NCBI RefSeq assembly: GCF_000346465.2
Contig: NC_034009.1
Location: 30,872,131-30,936,130 of the forward strand
Direction of reading: 5' to 3'
Origin: Prunus persica
Taxonomy: Eukaryota > Streptophyta > Magnoliopsida > Rosales > Rosaceae
Length of the DNA: 64,000 nucleotides
How positions within the stretch are numbered: the first letter of the stretch is position 1; each line of letters starts with the position of its first letter. The position numbers were made by a program, and so were the translations under genes. Under the pieces are notes generated by a model that was not told the origin of the DNA, made no database searches, and was given only the letters and a program-made list of their open reading frames with translations. Positions 12,246 to 24,095 of the stretch are shown one piece after another.

Positions 12246-13434
12246 ATGAGGAAACCCTGCTGCGATAAGCAAGACACAAACAGAGGAGCTTGGTCCAAGC
12301 AAGAAGACCTCAAGCTCATCGATTACATTCGCAAACATGGCGAGGGTTGTTGGCGTACCCTTCCTCAGGCTGCAGGTACATAAATACTTATTGATTTATA
12401 CATATGCATGGATTAATAAGCCAAAACTTATACTCTCATGAATGACAATATATTTATCACAATGGATAGAATGGAGTAAAAGAAAGATACAAAACTGTTG
12501 TTGGTCTTGTTCCTATAATTTACCTGAACCAACAAACATTGCTAATTTGGTCCTCTTCTTCTTCTGAAATCAAACAAATATAAGAGGCTATATATAGAAT
12601 AGAACCACAATTGATTCAGGGGTATTGTCTCCCTTTTTCTCTTTTCGATTTTGGATCAGGCCTACTTCGTTGCGGTAAAAGCTGTAGGCTGAGATGGATA
12701 AACTATCTACGGCCAGACCTTAAAAGAGGCAACTTTGCTGAAGATGAAGAAGATCTCATCGTTAAACTTCATGCACTCCTAGGCAACCGGTACTTAATTA
12801 CTATACATTCGCTTCTTCACATTATGCCTAGCTAAGCTAATTCTATATTATGATAAATTATGCAATTGCAGCATGCACAAATAAGTAAGAAATTGATTGT
12901 CTTTACTGATTTCAAATAAAGCAGAAAAAAGAAATGCACTTGGTGTAATTACAGTTTTGATTGGTCCTAAATTGGTTAGTTATGTTTTCTAGGTGGTCGT
13001 TGATTGCTGGGAGATTGCCGGGACGTACAGACAATGAAGTGAAGAACTATTGGAACTCTCATTTGAGAAGAAAGCTTATAAGCATGGGAATAGATCCAAA
13101 TAACCACCGACCGAACACATTTAATCTCCCTCGCCCTCATCATAAAAACTCACAAGCCATTAGCAGCACTGCAAAATTGTCTGCAGGTTTGAAAACCCCA
13201 ACGAATGATCAGCCAGCAAGATCCGGTGGCAATAATTGTGACCAAGTATCGGACGGTACAAGTTGCTTGGAGGATGAATCTTGTGGCCATCAGCTGCCTG
13301 ATTTAAACCTTGACCTCACAATGACGGCTCCTTTGTCTAATTCAGAACCTGAAAATCTCAAGGAGGAGCAAAATCTTATGAGTCTAAAATGTCATCGGAA
13401 TTTACCCCGTCCACCAATATCTTTCCTCTCTTGA
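12246..13434 (+). CDS. R2R3-MYB transcription repressor (subgroup 4-like)
   Basis: Three exons, 12246-12375, 12660-12789 and 12993-13434, giving about 233 residues. The 130-nt middle exon and both intron positions are standard for R2R3-MYB genes. The R2 and R3 repeats occupy about residues 10-116, with [35 protein letters not shown] and [21 protein letters not shown]3 contains the bHLH-contact pattern DLxxKxxxLxxxxxxLxxx[10 protein letters not shown] just after the repeats resembles the C1 motif of subgroup 4, and LPDLNLDLT is an EAR-type repression motif. Family knowledge says such proteins repress phenylpropanoid or flavonoid genes. The C-terminus is short and I see no zinc-finger-like C3 motif of the MYB4 type, so the exact orthologue is uncertain. 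Confidence 0.88.
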
Positions 13435-15099
13435 GATAATTGAACATTCATCGTCCAGGTGGAAGATTTCCACCAACATTAATTTTAGATGGAAAGGCAT
13501 ATGAAATTAGTTATAATTGGATGGAGATAGATAGGGCCTACAATTTTGTAGGACCTAATTGTTTAGGGTAAAACTATGCAAGAGGCATCGATCCCATTTA
13601 TGGAAAGTCAGCATGAGATGAGATGATGAAAAAGTTACAATGCAGTAGCTGAAAAGAGCGATCGACATGACTCATGTTTGTAATTAACAAACGCATTTGA
13701 TTAGCTATGTAAGTTTGTGAACGTGAACATCTGGATTCTGGATGGAGAATAATTTTCTGATTTTAATTTCATTTATTCTTGATTGTAATTGGGTTTCAGT
13801 TTCTTTCGTTGGAAAGCCCTTTATTGATACTTAAGCCGTTGGATTAGTTTATCCTCCAAACCGATAGGCTTCCAAACACGTACCCAGTTTCGTGCAATTT
13901 AGCTATGTAAGGTTGTATAGCTAGCTAGCTTGATAATATTGTATTGTATTTTGGTAATTCATAAATCGATGTACAACTTTCTGCCAGGATCCAATTAAGA
14001 TGGAATGTGAAGGGAAAACACATAGAAAGAGATTGATGTAATTTGATGCCAAACATTCAAACAAAGGAGGACATATCGAGAGGGGAGAGAGATTATTGGA
14101 TACGTACGGCGTTGGCTGAGGGTAAAATATTTAAAATGTGATAAGCATGTATCTTCAAGTTCAACTGGTGGAAAACAAATGGAAAAAAAATACCAAACAT
14201 TCAAAGGAGACAAATCGAGAGGGGAGGGAGATTATTGGATTCGTACTGCGCTGGCTGAGAGGAACATACTTGTAACTTGTTGTGTTGTGGTCCTTTAAGT
14301 TTAGTAGGTGGTTGCATTGCATGCTCATTACGCTATGTACCGACCATCGTACGAACCATCTAGCCATGTAATAGATGTTGGCGTGACTTGTAGATCATTG
14401 ACTTACTTTCCTTTCACACAAGAATTCCTATTATAATTGTAATTGATTTACTTTAATTCATAATTTCCTACTGTAAATAGAAATAGAAATTTATTATTTA
14501 CCGGCCTATTAAAGCTCCGTTGTATTATAAATATGACCTCCTACAAGGAGAAAAATACACAGAAAATTCCCACAAACAAATATTCTCATATTAGGTTTCA
14601 TATTTTAGCAATATATTTCACGATCATCATCACATGTTAAATAATTAGATTAGAGAGGGAAATGTACATATATAGTACAACACATTTGACATGCCTGATC
14701 CTGATGCATATCTACCATTCAATTTCAATACGCATGATGAATGATGCATGATGCATGATGGGAGGAAGAAGAACTAACAGTCCTTCCGATTTTCTTCATC
14801 GTCTTTCCATTTTGGTTTTATTTTTGTGGTGTATACTAACATAACATTGTACCATATGTAATTTATGCCCAAGTCTCCGACTAGGTTAGAGATATGTATA
14901 AATGAGTCTGGAATTAAGTCTTTCCAAAATAATGCAGAGGTGAAACTTTTAGCCACTGAGAGGTCGATGATCGGTAGCCATTTGTTGGAAGAATATTCTA
15001 ACCAATCTCCTGCTGCTTCATTGATTATTTCATAGGATTCGTCTCAAATTTTAAAATGTTCAAATTAAAAGTAAAATTTTGGGATAAAATATTAATATT
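13435..15099. other. Intergenic region downstream of the MYB gene
   Basis: 3' untranslated region followed by AT-rich DNA. Apart from the 70-bp direct repeat listed separately and GATGCAT repeats near 14735-14760, nothing is recognisable. Confidence 0.45.
14048..14259. repeat. Direct duplication of a 70-bp segment
   Basis: About 14048-14118 and 14192-14259 are near copies: both start CCAAACATTCAAA, contain ATCGAGAGGGGAG and GATTATTGGAT, and end with TGGCTGAG. The offset is about 144 bp. This is a local tandem duplication of unknown origin. Confidence 0.8.
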
Positions 15100-15682
15100 A
15101 GAGCATTTTCACCGTGCAAGGCCAGCCCGGGTAAGAGGGGACCTAGGTTCGCGAGAATTTTTTCAGCTCGCTCCATCAGTCCGGGCAAGACATAGGGACC
15201 ACCAACCCGGGCAAGGCCTAAGGCAAATTCAGCTCGTTCTCATGCTTGAGGGTTGGTGACATCAACGTTGACGCCAGGCTGGCATGTTCGCACGATTTTG
15301 AATTTTTTTTTTAAACGTTGGCCAATTGTAAAAAAAATTCAAATTTTCGTGAGCTGTGGTTTTATAGAGGGATTTAGAAGATAAAGATAACACATTGTGC
15401 AATTGTAGCAACTTAAAATCTATTCGAAATCTGAGATGTGAATTTATAATAAATATTGATACATGGTAACCGAAAATATTGTATAAAATATGAAATGTGA
15501 ATTTTATAATAAATGTATACATGTGGCCGAAAATTTTATTCGAAATATAATATGTGAATTTTATAATAAATATTGATACGTCGCAATCGAAAATTTTATT
15601 AAAAATAATTGTTCAAATATAAAAAATAAAAATAATTTAAAGTAAATAGTAATTGCCCTTTACTATTGCAATGAATGAAAAC
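15100..15682. mobile_element. Probable MITE with degenerate ends
   Basis: The left end (GAGCATTTTCACCGTGCAAG) opens a GC-richer 190-bp block with repeated CCCGGGCAAG, followed by AT-rich DNA. The right end near 15660-15682 (TTGCAATGAATGAAAAC) is a loose inverted match of the left. This resembles abundant plant MITEs beginning GAGCATTTCCACC. No clean target duplication was found, so family and limits are tentative. Confidence 0.45.
15424..15600. repeat. Three-unit tandem repeat, period about 58 bp
   Basis: Three diverged copies share ATGTGAATTTTATAATAAAT followed by ATACAT or ATACGT and CCGAAAATTTTATT. It lies inside the probable MITE. Confidence 0.75.
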
Positions 15683-16213
15683 ACAATTTGCCTTTTGCAA
15701 AAACTGATACTATTCACATCAATAAATAGATGAAAATACTCTTATATAAACTGCATGGTATCTTCAAAATGGATATTGTGCCCCAACCCAACGTTGTCAT
15801 GGATGATGATCAGAATATATATATATATATATATGCGTTGGGGACCTGCGCAGAGTCTGGTCTATGTGTGGGGTTGGGTGATGTGATCATCATGTGTAGA
15901 TACATATATATAGCTACCTTTCCATATATATGATATATCCACTGATTTAGGACCCTTCATGTTCGTGGAAGTTTCCATACTATGTAATGATCTACATTTA
16001 TTCAATTAAAAAACATACATATATGGACAAAATTAAAACATTATTTAACAAATTATACTATATTCTGATGGGATCATATATATATATATATACACACACA
16101 TACAAAGATATCCTCTCATCATTCATACTTGGAATTATTACATAACAAATTCAGCTTATTGTTTAAAAAATGAATATATATACATAAATCTATATGATTA
16201 ATCGTTCATAGAG

Positions 16214-16278
<65 letters not shown>

Positions 16279-17418
16279 AGCATAATTACCTATGTGTAGA
16301 GTAGATCAATATTATAGTAAAAGAGTCCATACTTGTATTTATGGAGTCTTGTATGTTGTTGAGGCACAATCTTGTCATGCCCTTCTTCTTTACTTCACCT
16401 GTTCTTCTTAAGTCAAATGGAATTTTCATTAATTAATTAATTAATTAATTAAAAGTTTTACCTGTAATGGTGGGAATTGGAAAAGGAACCCAACTTCCAT
16501 GCATTGCCGATCGATTCAATACACATTTCATATTTCATATTTCATACATACTTAAAATAAATTCTTGGAGACATTTGGTTGCTTGATTGAAGTCTTGAGC
16601 ACAACAAAACCATATTCTGATATATTCATGTTGAGTTCACCTGGATTCTATATTATTAGTTATGTATATGATCAATACATTAATGTATAAAAAAAGTAAC
16701 AGCTGTGTGATTGAAATGTTAACTACCAAATTAAATTAAAAAAAAGTAATTATGTTTAGGGTTAAGCAAACCAATTGTGCGTTGTAAACTCGAAGTTGGT
16801 GCATTGAGTTTTGATACATATATATAGGCTGAGTTGAGTGCATGTTAATTAAGCCTCCAAATCGATCTCAGGTTAATGTTGGGTGAGCAAAGATTCCCTT
16901 TTAAGGATGTCTGTTAATTTACTCGATCGATCATTTGTATAGGTCTTATCAATTTCCAAACTCAAAATGGAAATGGTGATGATGCTGTTCCTTAAAAACA
17001 CAGAGTTGACGCGAACTTGCGGATGATTCTCGCTTGTGTTTGTAACTTGTAAGTAAAGAAGAAGATAGTGCATTTTCTTTTGGCTCAATCTCTTCAGAGA
17101 TTGCTTGCTTTACTTGAATCTTTGATGATGTAAAAGATAACATTTGTTTTCCAAATAATTTTGCTGCTGCCAGAGCTGGTGAATAGATATAATATTATGA
17201 ATATGGGCTCCTGCAATTGCTCACCCTGGCCTGGGTCGTCTACTATCATATTATCTTTGGTGGCCCAGACTTATACCATTAGAAGAGGTTGAGCCCAAGT
17301 GTTTAAAATTCTTCTTACAACTTACAACTTACAATACAAGAAAGAAAGAAAGAAGGGAAGATGCAGTGCAGTGTGCAGTGCAGTGTGAGTCGTGAATCGT
17401 GATATACTTACTAACCAA
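15683..17418. other. Intergenic region with microsatellites
   Basis: No gene supported. It holds TA runs near 15816 and 16078, a long (TC)n run at 16216-16274 and an (ATTA)n run near 16427-16453. Confidence 0.5.
16216..16274. repeat. (TC)n microsatellite
   Basis: About 29 TC dinucleotides in intergenic DNA. Confidence 0.97.
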
Positions 17419-17423
17419 GAAAA

Positions 17424-17701
17424 TGTTAAACGTAATACATTTGTATCAGTTGTTAAAGTAGAGTTGTGTTTCTTGATGAAAAGTTATGTTTAGGAAGAGT
17501 TGTATCTCTTTAGAAGTTAAGAGTTATGTCTGTATATGAAAGGGTCTAAGTGTTATTATATATAGCCAATGATATAGGCTGCTGTGATATCTCAAAGAAG
17601 TTAATAAAAATCAGTTTGTCTAATTCTCTATTTTAGAAACACTCTCTGCCACACTTTATATTTCCATCATACACTTCAGTTTTGTGATCATTCCTCCAAC
17701 A
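17424..17701 (+). repeat. 5' LTR of the Copia element
   Basis: 278 bp, TGTT...AACA. A TATA-like TATATATA lies at 17557-17564. It differs from the 3' LTR at five single bases. Confidence 0.95.
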
Positions 17702-17705
17702 AATT

Positions 17706-17717
17706 TGGTATCAGAGC
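17706..17717 (+). promoter_or_regulatory. Primer-binding site, initiator tRNA-Met type
   Basis: TGGTATCAGAGC starts 4 bp after the 5' LTR. It is the usual complement of the 3' end of plant initiator methionine tRNA, which primes reverse transcription in most Copia elements. Confidence 0.9.
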
Positions 17718-17752
17718 AGTATTTGATCTTATCGCTACCGCTGTGATTAGCA

Positions 17753-20700
17753 ATGGCATCAAGTTCAAATTCCTCTACCATTGGGAATATCCAGAATCTA
17801 ATGCCTATTTTTTATGGTGAGAATTATGAGTATTGGAGTGTTCAAATGAAGACTCTGTTCATCTCCCAGGATCTTTGGGATATTGTTGAAGATGGGTATG
17901 AGGAGCAAGAAACATCAAAAGCAGGAAAGGAAACACAAGAAAAGCAGCAGACTTACAAGGAAAATAAGAAAAAAGATGCCAAGGCGTTGTTTCTAATTCA
18001 ACAAGGAGTAAGCAAAAATCTTTTTCCAAGATTACTTCCAGCAACAACATCAAAGCAGGCTTGGGAAATTCTCAAAATTGAGTTCAAAGGTTAAGAAAAA
18101 GTTATCTCAATCAAACTGCAATCCTTATGGCGGGAATTTGATAACTTACTTATGAAAGACAGTGAATCCACTCAAGTATTCTTCACAAAGGTTTCTGGGA
18201 TTGTGAACCAAATCAAATGTTATGGGGACACTATTCCAGACAAGAAAATCGTAGAGAAAACTTTACGAAGTCTACCGCCAAAATATGATCATGTCGCTGC
18301 TGCAATAGAAGAATCAAAAGATTTATCTACACTTTCTTTACATGAATTAATTGGTTCATTGGAAGCACATGAAAAAAGAATCAACAGATCCACAAAACAA
18401 TCTGTGGAGCAAGCTTTCCAGTCCAAGGTGAATTCGAAAGAGAAAGAAGACAAACAAAAAGGAGGACAATTCCAGAAATCTCAAAATGGGAGAAACAAAA
18501 ATTTTGGGCGTAGAAACTCCAACAAAGGAGGCAATAGTTTCAATAATCAACAACAAGGCAGCAGTCCCAATCATCAAGAAGGAAGCAACAGTTCCAATAA
18601 TCAACAAGGAAGCAGCAATTCAAAAAATCAAAATGGAAGATCATCCCTATATTTGCAACAAATATGGGCATAAACGTGCAGATTGCCGATACAAATGTAC
18701 CCGATGCAGGATACCCAATCATTCACAAAGAGACTGCAGATATCAGAAAAACAATAAAGCAAATTTTACGGAGAACAATGACTCTCAAGAGCAATTATTT
18801 TATACATGTTTCAGTTCTCATAAAGATTCCCAAGATGTTTGGTACGTGGATAACGGATGTAGTAATCATATGACAGGAAATAAGCAATGCTTTGTCAAGT
18901 TAGAAGAAAAAGTGAACTCACAAGTCAAGCTTGGTGATGGAAAACTACACAACGTGGAAGGCAAGGGTATCATTTCTGTGCAAACAAAAGGAGGTATTCC
19001 AAAACTTGTCTATGATGTGCTGTATGTTCCTAATTTGGCTCAAAATTTACTAAGTGTTGGACAACTTTTGCAAAGAGGATTCTTGGTGAAATTTGAAGAT
19101 GATTATTGTGTTATTTCTGATAAAAAGAATAACACTCTGGTGGCAAAGATAAAAATGACAGCAAACAAAGTTTTTCCGCTGCTGATGACATCAAAGGAAA
19201 ATTTGGCTTTAGAAGCAGAAAAAGTTGATGGGTCATTATTATGGCATTTAAGATATGGGCATTTGAATCAAAGAAGCTTGCAGCTGTTACACCAGAAAAG
19301 TATGGTGGTTGGACTTCCCTCTATTCACTTTGAAAAGGAAATATGTGAGGGCTGTATCTTTGGAAAATTCCAGCGATTACCATTCTCACAATCATCTTGA
19401 AGAGCAAAAGCCCCTCTTGAATTGGTACATGCAGATATTTACGGACCAACTCGTACACCATCCTTCAATAACAAAAGGTACTTCATTCTATTCGTAGATG
19501 ATTTCTCAAGGATGATGTGGGTATATTTCTTAGAACAAAAGTCAGAAGCATTTTCTGTTTTCAAGCAATTCAAAGCTTTTGGAGAAAATCAAAGTGGTCA
19601 CAATTTGAAGGTGTTAAGAACAGATCGTGGTGGAGAGTTTACATCAAATGAATTTTCTGAATATTGCAAAAGCAATGGTATTAAAAGAGAGTTGACAGCA
19701 AGGTACACCCCACAGCAAAATGTTGCCGAACGAAGAAATCGAACCATTGTCGAGATGGCAAGAAGCATGTTGAAAGCAAAGAGTCTGCCAAATACATTTT
19801 GGGCTGAAGCAATTCATACAGCAATTTTTATTCTTAATCGGTCTCCAACCAAAGCAGTCAAAGATAAGACTCCTTTTGAAGCATGACATCGTTTTAAACC
19901 AAAGGTAGATTTTTTCAAGATTTTTGGGTGCACTGCATATGCACATATCCCTTCTCAAAAGAGAGAAAAATTTGATGAGAAAGGTGAGAAATATATTTTT
20001 GTGGGATATAGTGATCAGTCCAAAGCTTACAGATTAATTGATCCAAGAACTAAAAATTTGGTAATTTCTAGAGATGTTATTTTTGATGAACTCAAAGCTT
20101 GGAAATGGGAGAATTATGATATTGAAGTGCCAAGATTTTTTGAGGAACCAGATTCATCACATTCAGAAGAAACTCAGTTCCTTCAAAGTCCAATTCCAAG
20201 TGCAAGAACAGCTGATCCTAGTTCACCAGATTCAACTCCTAGACTAAACGCAAGAACGCGTTCATTGGCAGATATATATGAGTCATGTGATCTTGCTTTG
20301 AGTGCTTTGGAGCCTCAAAAATTCGAGGAAGCTGTAAAAGAAAATATTTGGCAAGATGCAATGGATGCGGAAATAAGAGTTATCAAGAAAAATAGAACAA
20401 GGGAACTTGTTGATCGACCCAAATCAAAAGATATCATTGGACTTAAATGGGTCTACAAGACAAAGTTTAATGAAGATGGCTCAATCCAAAAGCATAAGGC
20501 TCGTTTGGTTGCAAAAGGATATTCTCAACAACCAGGAATTGATTTTAATGAGACGTTTGCTCCGGTAGTTCGAATGGAGACTATAAGAACTGTTTTGGCT
20601 TTGGCTACACAACTCAAGACAAAGGTTTATCAATTGGATGTCAAATCTGCATTTTTAAATGGAGAACTTGAAGCAGAGGTTTATGTGGAGCAACCTCAAG

Positions 20701-21845
20701 GTTATGTTGAGAAAGGGAGGGAAGATAAAGTTTATCGCCTCCGTAAAGCCTTATATGGTTTAAAGCAAGCGCCAAGAGCCTGGAACAACAAACTTGATCA
20801 CTATTTTCAGCAAAATGGATTTACAAGAAGCTTAAGTGAGCCATCACTTTATCTCAAGAAAGAAGGTACACATGATTTTCTGATTTTGTGCCTTTATGTT
20901 GATGATTTGATTTATACAAGCACAAATCCAAGGATGGCAGAAGTTTTCAAGAAGAACATGATGAAGGAATATGAGATGGCAGATTTAGGCACTATGAGAT
21001 ATTTTCTTGGTATACAGGTTCAACAATCAGATGAGGGAATATTTATTTCTCAAGAGAAGTATGCTGAAAATCTGTTGAAAAAATTCAATATGTTGAAGAG
21101 CAAGCCAATGGATACTCCAATGGCAATTAATTTGAAGCTTACAAGTAACAATGGAGCACCTAAGTTTGATGCATCCATATATAAAAGTGTGGTTGGTTCA
21201 TTAATTTATCTTACAAATACAAGGCCTGATATTGTTCATGCTGTAAGTGTGGTATCTAGATTCATGAGTGATCCAAGTAATCACCATTTTGCTGCAGTAA
21301 AAAGAATACTCAGATACATACAAGGAACCAAGGGATATGGTATTAGATACACACAAGAGAAGAAAGCACAGTTAGTTGGCTACACAGATAGTGATTGGGC
21401 AGGTGCAATTGATGATAGAAAGAGCACCTCTGGATATGTGTTTTTCTTGGGAAGTAAAGTTATATCATGGTCGTCGAAGAAGCAAAGTACAGTGGCATTA
21501 TCAACAGCCGAAGCAGAGTATATTTCAGCTACAAGTGCAGCATGTGAAGCAGTTTGGATTAGAAGAATATTAGCAGATCTTCGTCAAGAACAATACACTC
21601 CAACAAAATTGTACTGTGATAACATGTCCACAATTGCCATGACAAAAAACCCAGTCTTTCATAGCAGGTCAAAGCACATAGAACTTCGTCATCATTTTAT
21701 CAGAAAATTGGTTGAAGACGGAGAGATTGAACTGAAATTTTGTGGTACTGATGAGCAGATTGTAGATGTTTTTACAAAAGCACTTCCCAGAGAGAAGTTC
21801 TACTATTTCAGAGAAAGGCTAAATGTCGCAGGACAAATGCATTAA
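17753..21845 (+). pseudogene. Copia gag-pol polyprotein, disrupted
   Basis: Gag runs from 17753 and is interrupted by an in-frame TAA at 18092-18094. A frame change near 18640-18670 falls at the first zinc knuckle, whose first cysteine is not evident; the second knuckle (CTRCRIPNHSQRDC) is complete. The protease motif near 18845 reads DNG where DSG is usual. The GAG-pre-integrase block (WHLRYGHLNQRSL) ends at TGA 19398-19400. The integrase core (HADIYGP, TDRGGEF, VAERRNRT) follows in the same frame; the usual Gly before VAER is absent. A second TGA lies at 19884-19886. Both TGAs fall where the family normally has Trp. From 20001 a 614-codon frame is open through reverse transcriptase (YVDD at 20895-20906) and RNase H (TDSDWAG, STAEAEY) to TAA at 21843-21845. 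Confidence 0.93.
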
Positions 21846-21852
21846 GAGGGAG
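21844..21852 (+). promoter_or_regulatory. Polypurine tract
   Basis: AAGAGGGAG directly abuts the 3' LTR and overlaps the gag-pol stop codon; it primes plus-strand synthesis in such elements. Confidence 0.85.
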
Positions 21853-22130
21853 TGTTAAACGTAATACATTTGTATCAGTTGTTAAAGTAGAGTTGTGTCT
21901 CTTGATGAAAAGTTATGTTTAGGAAGAGTTGTATCTCTTTAGAAGTTAAGAGTTATGTCTGTATATGAAAGGGTCTGAGTGTTATTATATATAGCCAATG
22001 ATATAGGTTGATGTGATATCTCAAAGAAGTTAATAAAAATCAGTTTGTCTAATTCTCTATTTTAGAAACACTCTCTGCCTCACTTTATATTTCCATCATA
22101 CACTTCAGTTTTGTGATCATTCCTCCAACA
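21853..22130 (+). repeat. 3' LTR of the Copia element
   Basis: 278 bp, the same length as the 5' LTR with five base differences, followed at once by the GAAAA target duplication. Confidence 0.95.
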
Positions 22131-22207
22131 GAAAAAAGGTGGCCAGTTAAATCTTTTTACCATGTTCACTTGTTTTTTTGCTTTTTCGATATCTGCAGCA
22201 CTTGGCA

Positions 22208-22239
<32 letters not shown>

Positions 22240-22241
<2 letters not shown>

Positions 22242-22645
22242 CAGTCCCCTTCTATTGAGGGATCCCTCAAATAATTTTATTTGAGGGACGCCCTTTAGGG
22301 TACCCTACAATTCTTTTCCCAATAATCGAAACCATCTATTTTTTAGGTATTCATTCATAGATCATCCTTACAAAAAATTAGACAAATCGGAAACCGTTTC
22401 GACATCCAATTGTGTCTTACAAAATCAATGAACACGGTGCTTTAAGAAAAGTACTAAAATTTCAATAACTCAATTGAGTGGTCACATGATATCGGATTCA
22501 AGTGATTTTTTGTAGAGATGATCTTTGAATGAGTATCTACAAAATAGACGGTTTGGATTAGTGAAATACAATCCGGAGTGGGGCCTACAAGGGGTGTCCC
22601 TCAAATAAGCTTATTTGAGGGATCCCTCAATGGAAGCTCTCTGTA
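22240..22645. mobile_element. TA-flanked MITE, 402 bp, long inverted ends
   Basis: The element spans 22242-22643 within a TA microsatellite, with TA on both sides. The inverted ends are about 33 bp: the left contains TTGAGGGATCCCTCAAATAA and the right its reverse complement (TTATTTGAGGGATCCCTCAA), with a few mismatches in the outermost bases. The GAGGGATCCCTC part is itself a palindrome. TA target duplication and lack of coding capacity suggest a Tc1/mariner (Stowaway-like) MITE, though the ends do not match the Stowaway consensus I know. Confidence 0.75.
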
Positions 22646-24095
22646 TATATATATATATTATGTATAATGTATAGTGTTAAATGGACAGAAGAGAGTATCT
22701 GATCTCAACATTGTTGGTCTGTATTTGTGACGTGGTTGAATGATCCTTTGTTACGGCTGAATGGAATGTGGTTGTGGATTACCACACCAAGAACAAATCC
22801 TTATCTATCTGGGAGATAGATGATGATGATGATGATATCACCAATGGCCGTCCACACTACCAAACAAACCGATGTTGAAACCACCTCAAGATGTCAACAT
22901 TTGAACAAATTTATGGTTTGAACCAGTCTTGGAATTATCATAAAATTAAATGAATAAAACTAAAAAATAAATACATATGACCAAACCAGAACTGCTAATT
23001 CGGAGATTTGTAATTTTTAGGGTGAAGAAACACCAAATTCATACAAATACACATCCCTAGCTAGCTAGACCTAGAGCCTAGAGTACGTACGTGCCTCTTG
23101 CACAAGTGGATCCCACATTCACACTGGTGGAAGAAATTTATTCTCTTTGGTTTTATTTATTTATATGCTTTGTTTTCGTCGCGGTAAACTGTAATATTGG
23201 CCTTAATTATGCTTAAATTAACCTTTAGAAAGAAGGAAACTTGTTCTCATGTGGCTGCACGTCATTCGCTCATTAAAACACGGGATTCAAAAACCCAAAA
23301 AGAAAAAGAAAAACTCCCTTTGGTGACATATTTCTTTTTGTTTATTTATATAATTCAGATTCGTTTCCGAACCAATGATCTGTTTTAAATATCAATATTA
23401 TAAATTATAAATCAGCCGGCAACACCTCAATTCAATGTTGTCAAGGTCAAGCCAACTAGCATTTGACTTTTTTCCAACCCTAAAAACATTAAACAATATT
23501 ACAAACACATGGAAAAATTAAATTAAAAAATCCCAATTAGTAAATGAACAATTTAGAGAAATGATTTCCTTTCAATTTGTAGTGTTGTCCAATTCCCATG
23601 GAAAATACCATTTTTTTTTTATTATTATTGCCATTTACAGTAGAGAAATAATAAAAAGAAAACTTAGGACAAAAAGAAAAGGCCAACCTCTACTGACTCT
23701 ATTACATTACATTACAGCCTTGCAACCAAATACCAAACATAAAAAATAAAAACATTTTAAATAATAATATCATTATTATTCTAATAATTTCAGAGCTTCC
23801 TTCATCCAAATTCCAATCCAACTGTCTGTCTGTATCCTCCATCCATCCTCTTGTTTTCTTTTCTTCGCCCTCCCATTTAACATCTTTCCTCACCGAGATT
23901 CTCGCTTTCTTCACTCACTCTCATTTCCCTCCCATAATCTCTCTCTCTAAATTCTTTCATTAAATCCTTAATCCCATGACCGCCAGCCATTCCCCTCCCA
24001 CCTACATTCTGCGTCTTCTTCCGCTTTTAGACGCTCACACGTAACACCAAGCAACAATCTCCTCCCATTCACAGACAGATTGAATAAAGGACCCA
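22646..24095. other. Intergenic region and PUB promoter
   Basis: No gene seen. The last 300 bp are pyrimidine-rich (repeated CTC/TTC), as is common for plant promoters and leaders. A short GAT repeat lies near 22825. Confidence 0.45.

Larger units (their letters stand above)
17419..22135 (+). mobile_element. Full-length Ty1/Copia retrotransposon
   Basis: Complete structure: target duplication GAAAA (17419-17423 and 22131-22135), two LTRs of 278 bp each (17424-17701 and 21853-22130), a primer-binding site, one gag-pol region and a polypurine tract. The LTRs start TGTT and end AACA and differ by five substitutions and no gaps (about 1.8%), so insertion is fairly recent. The order protease, integrase, reverse transcriptase, RNase H defines Copia. 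The coding region has at least three stops and one frameshift, so this copy cannot make its own polyprotein, though its RNA could be mobilised by a relative. Confidence 0.95.

Noticed and set aside
12246..13434. Calling the MYB as MYB4 itself
   Set aside because: The C1 and EAR motifs fit subgroup 4, but the C-terminus is short and lacks the zinc-finger-like motif of MYB4, so only the subgroup is given.
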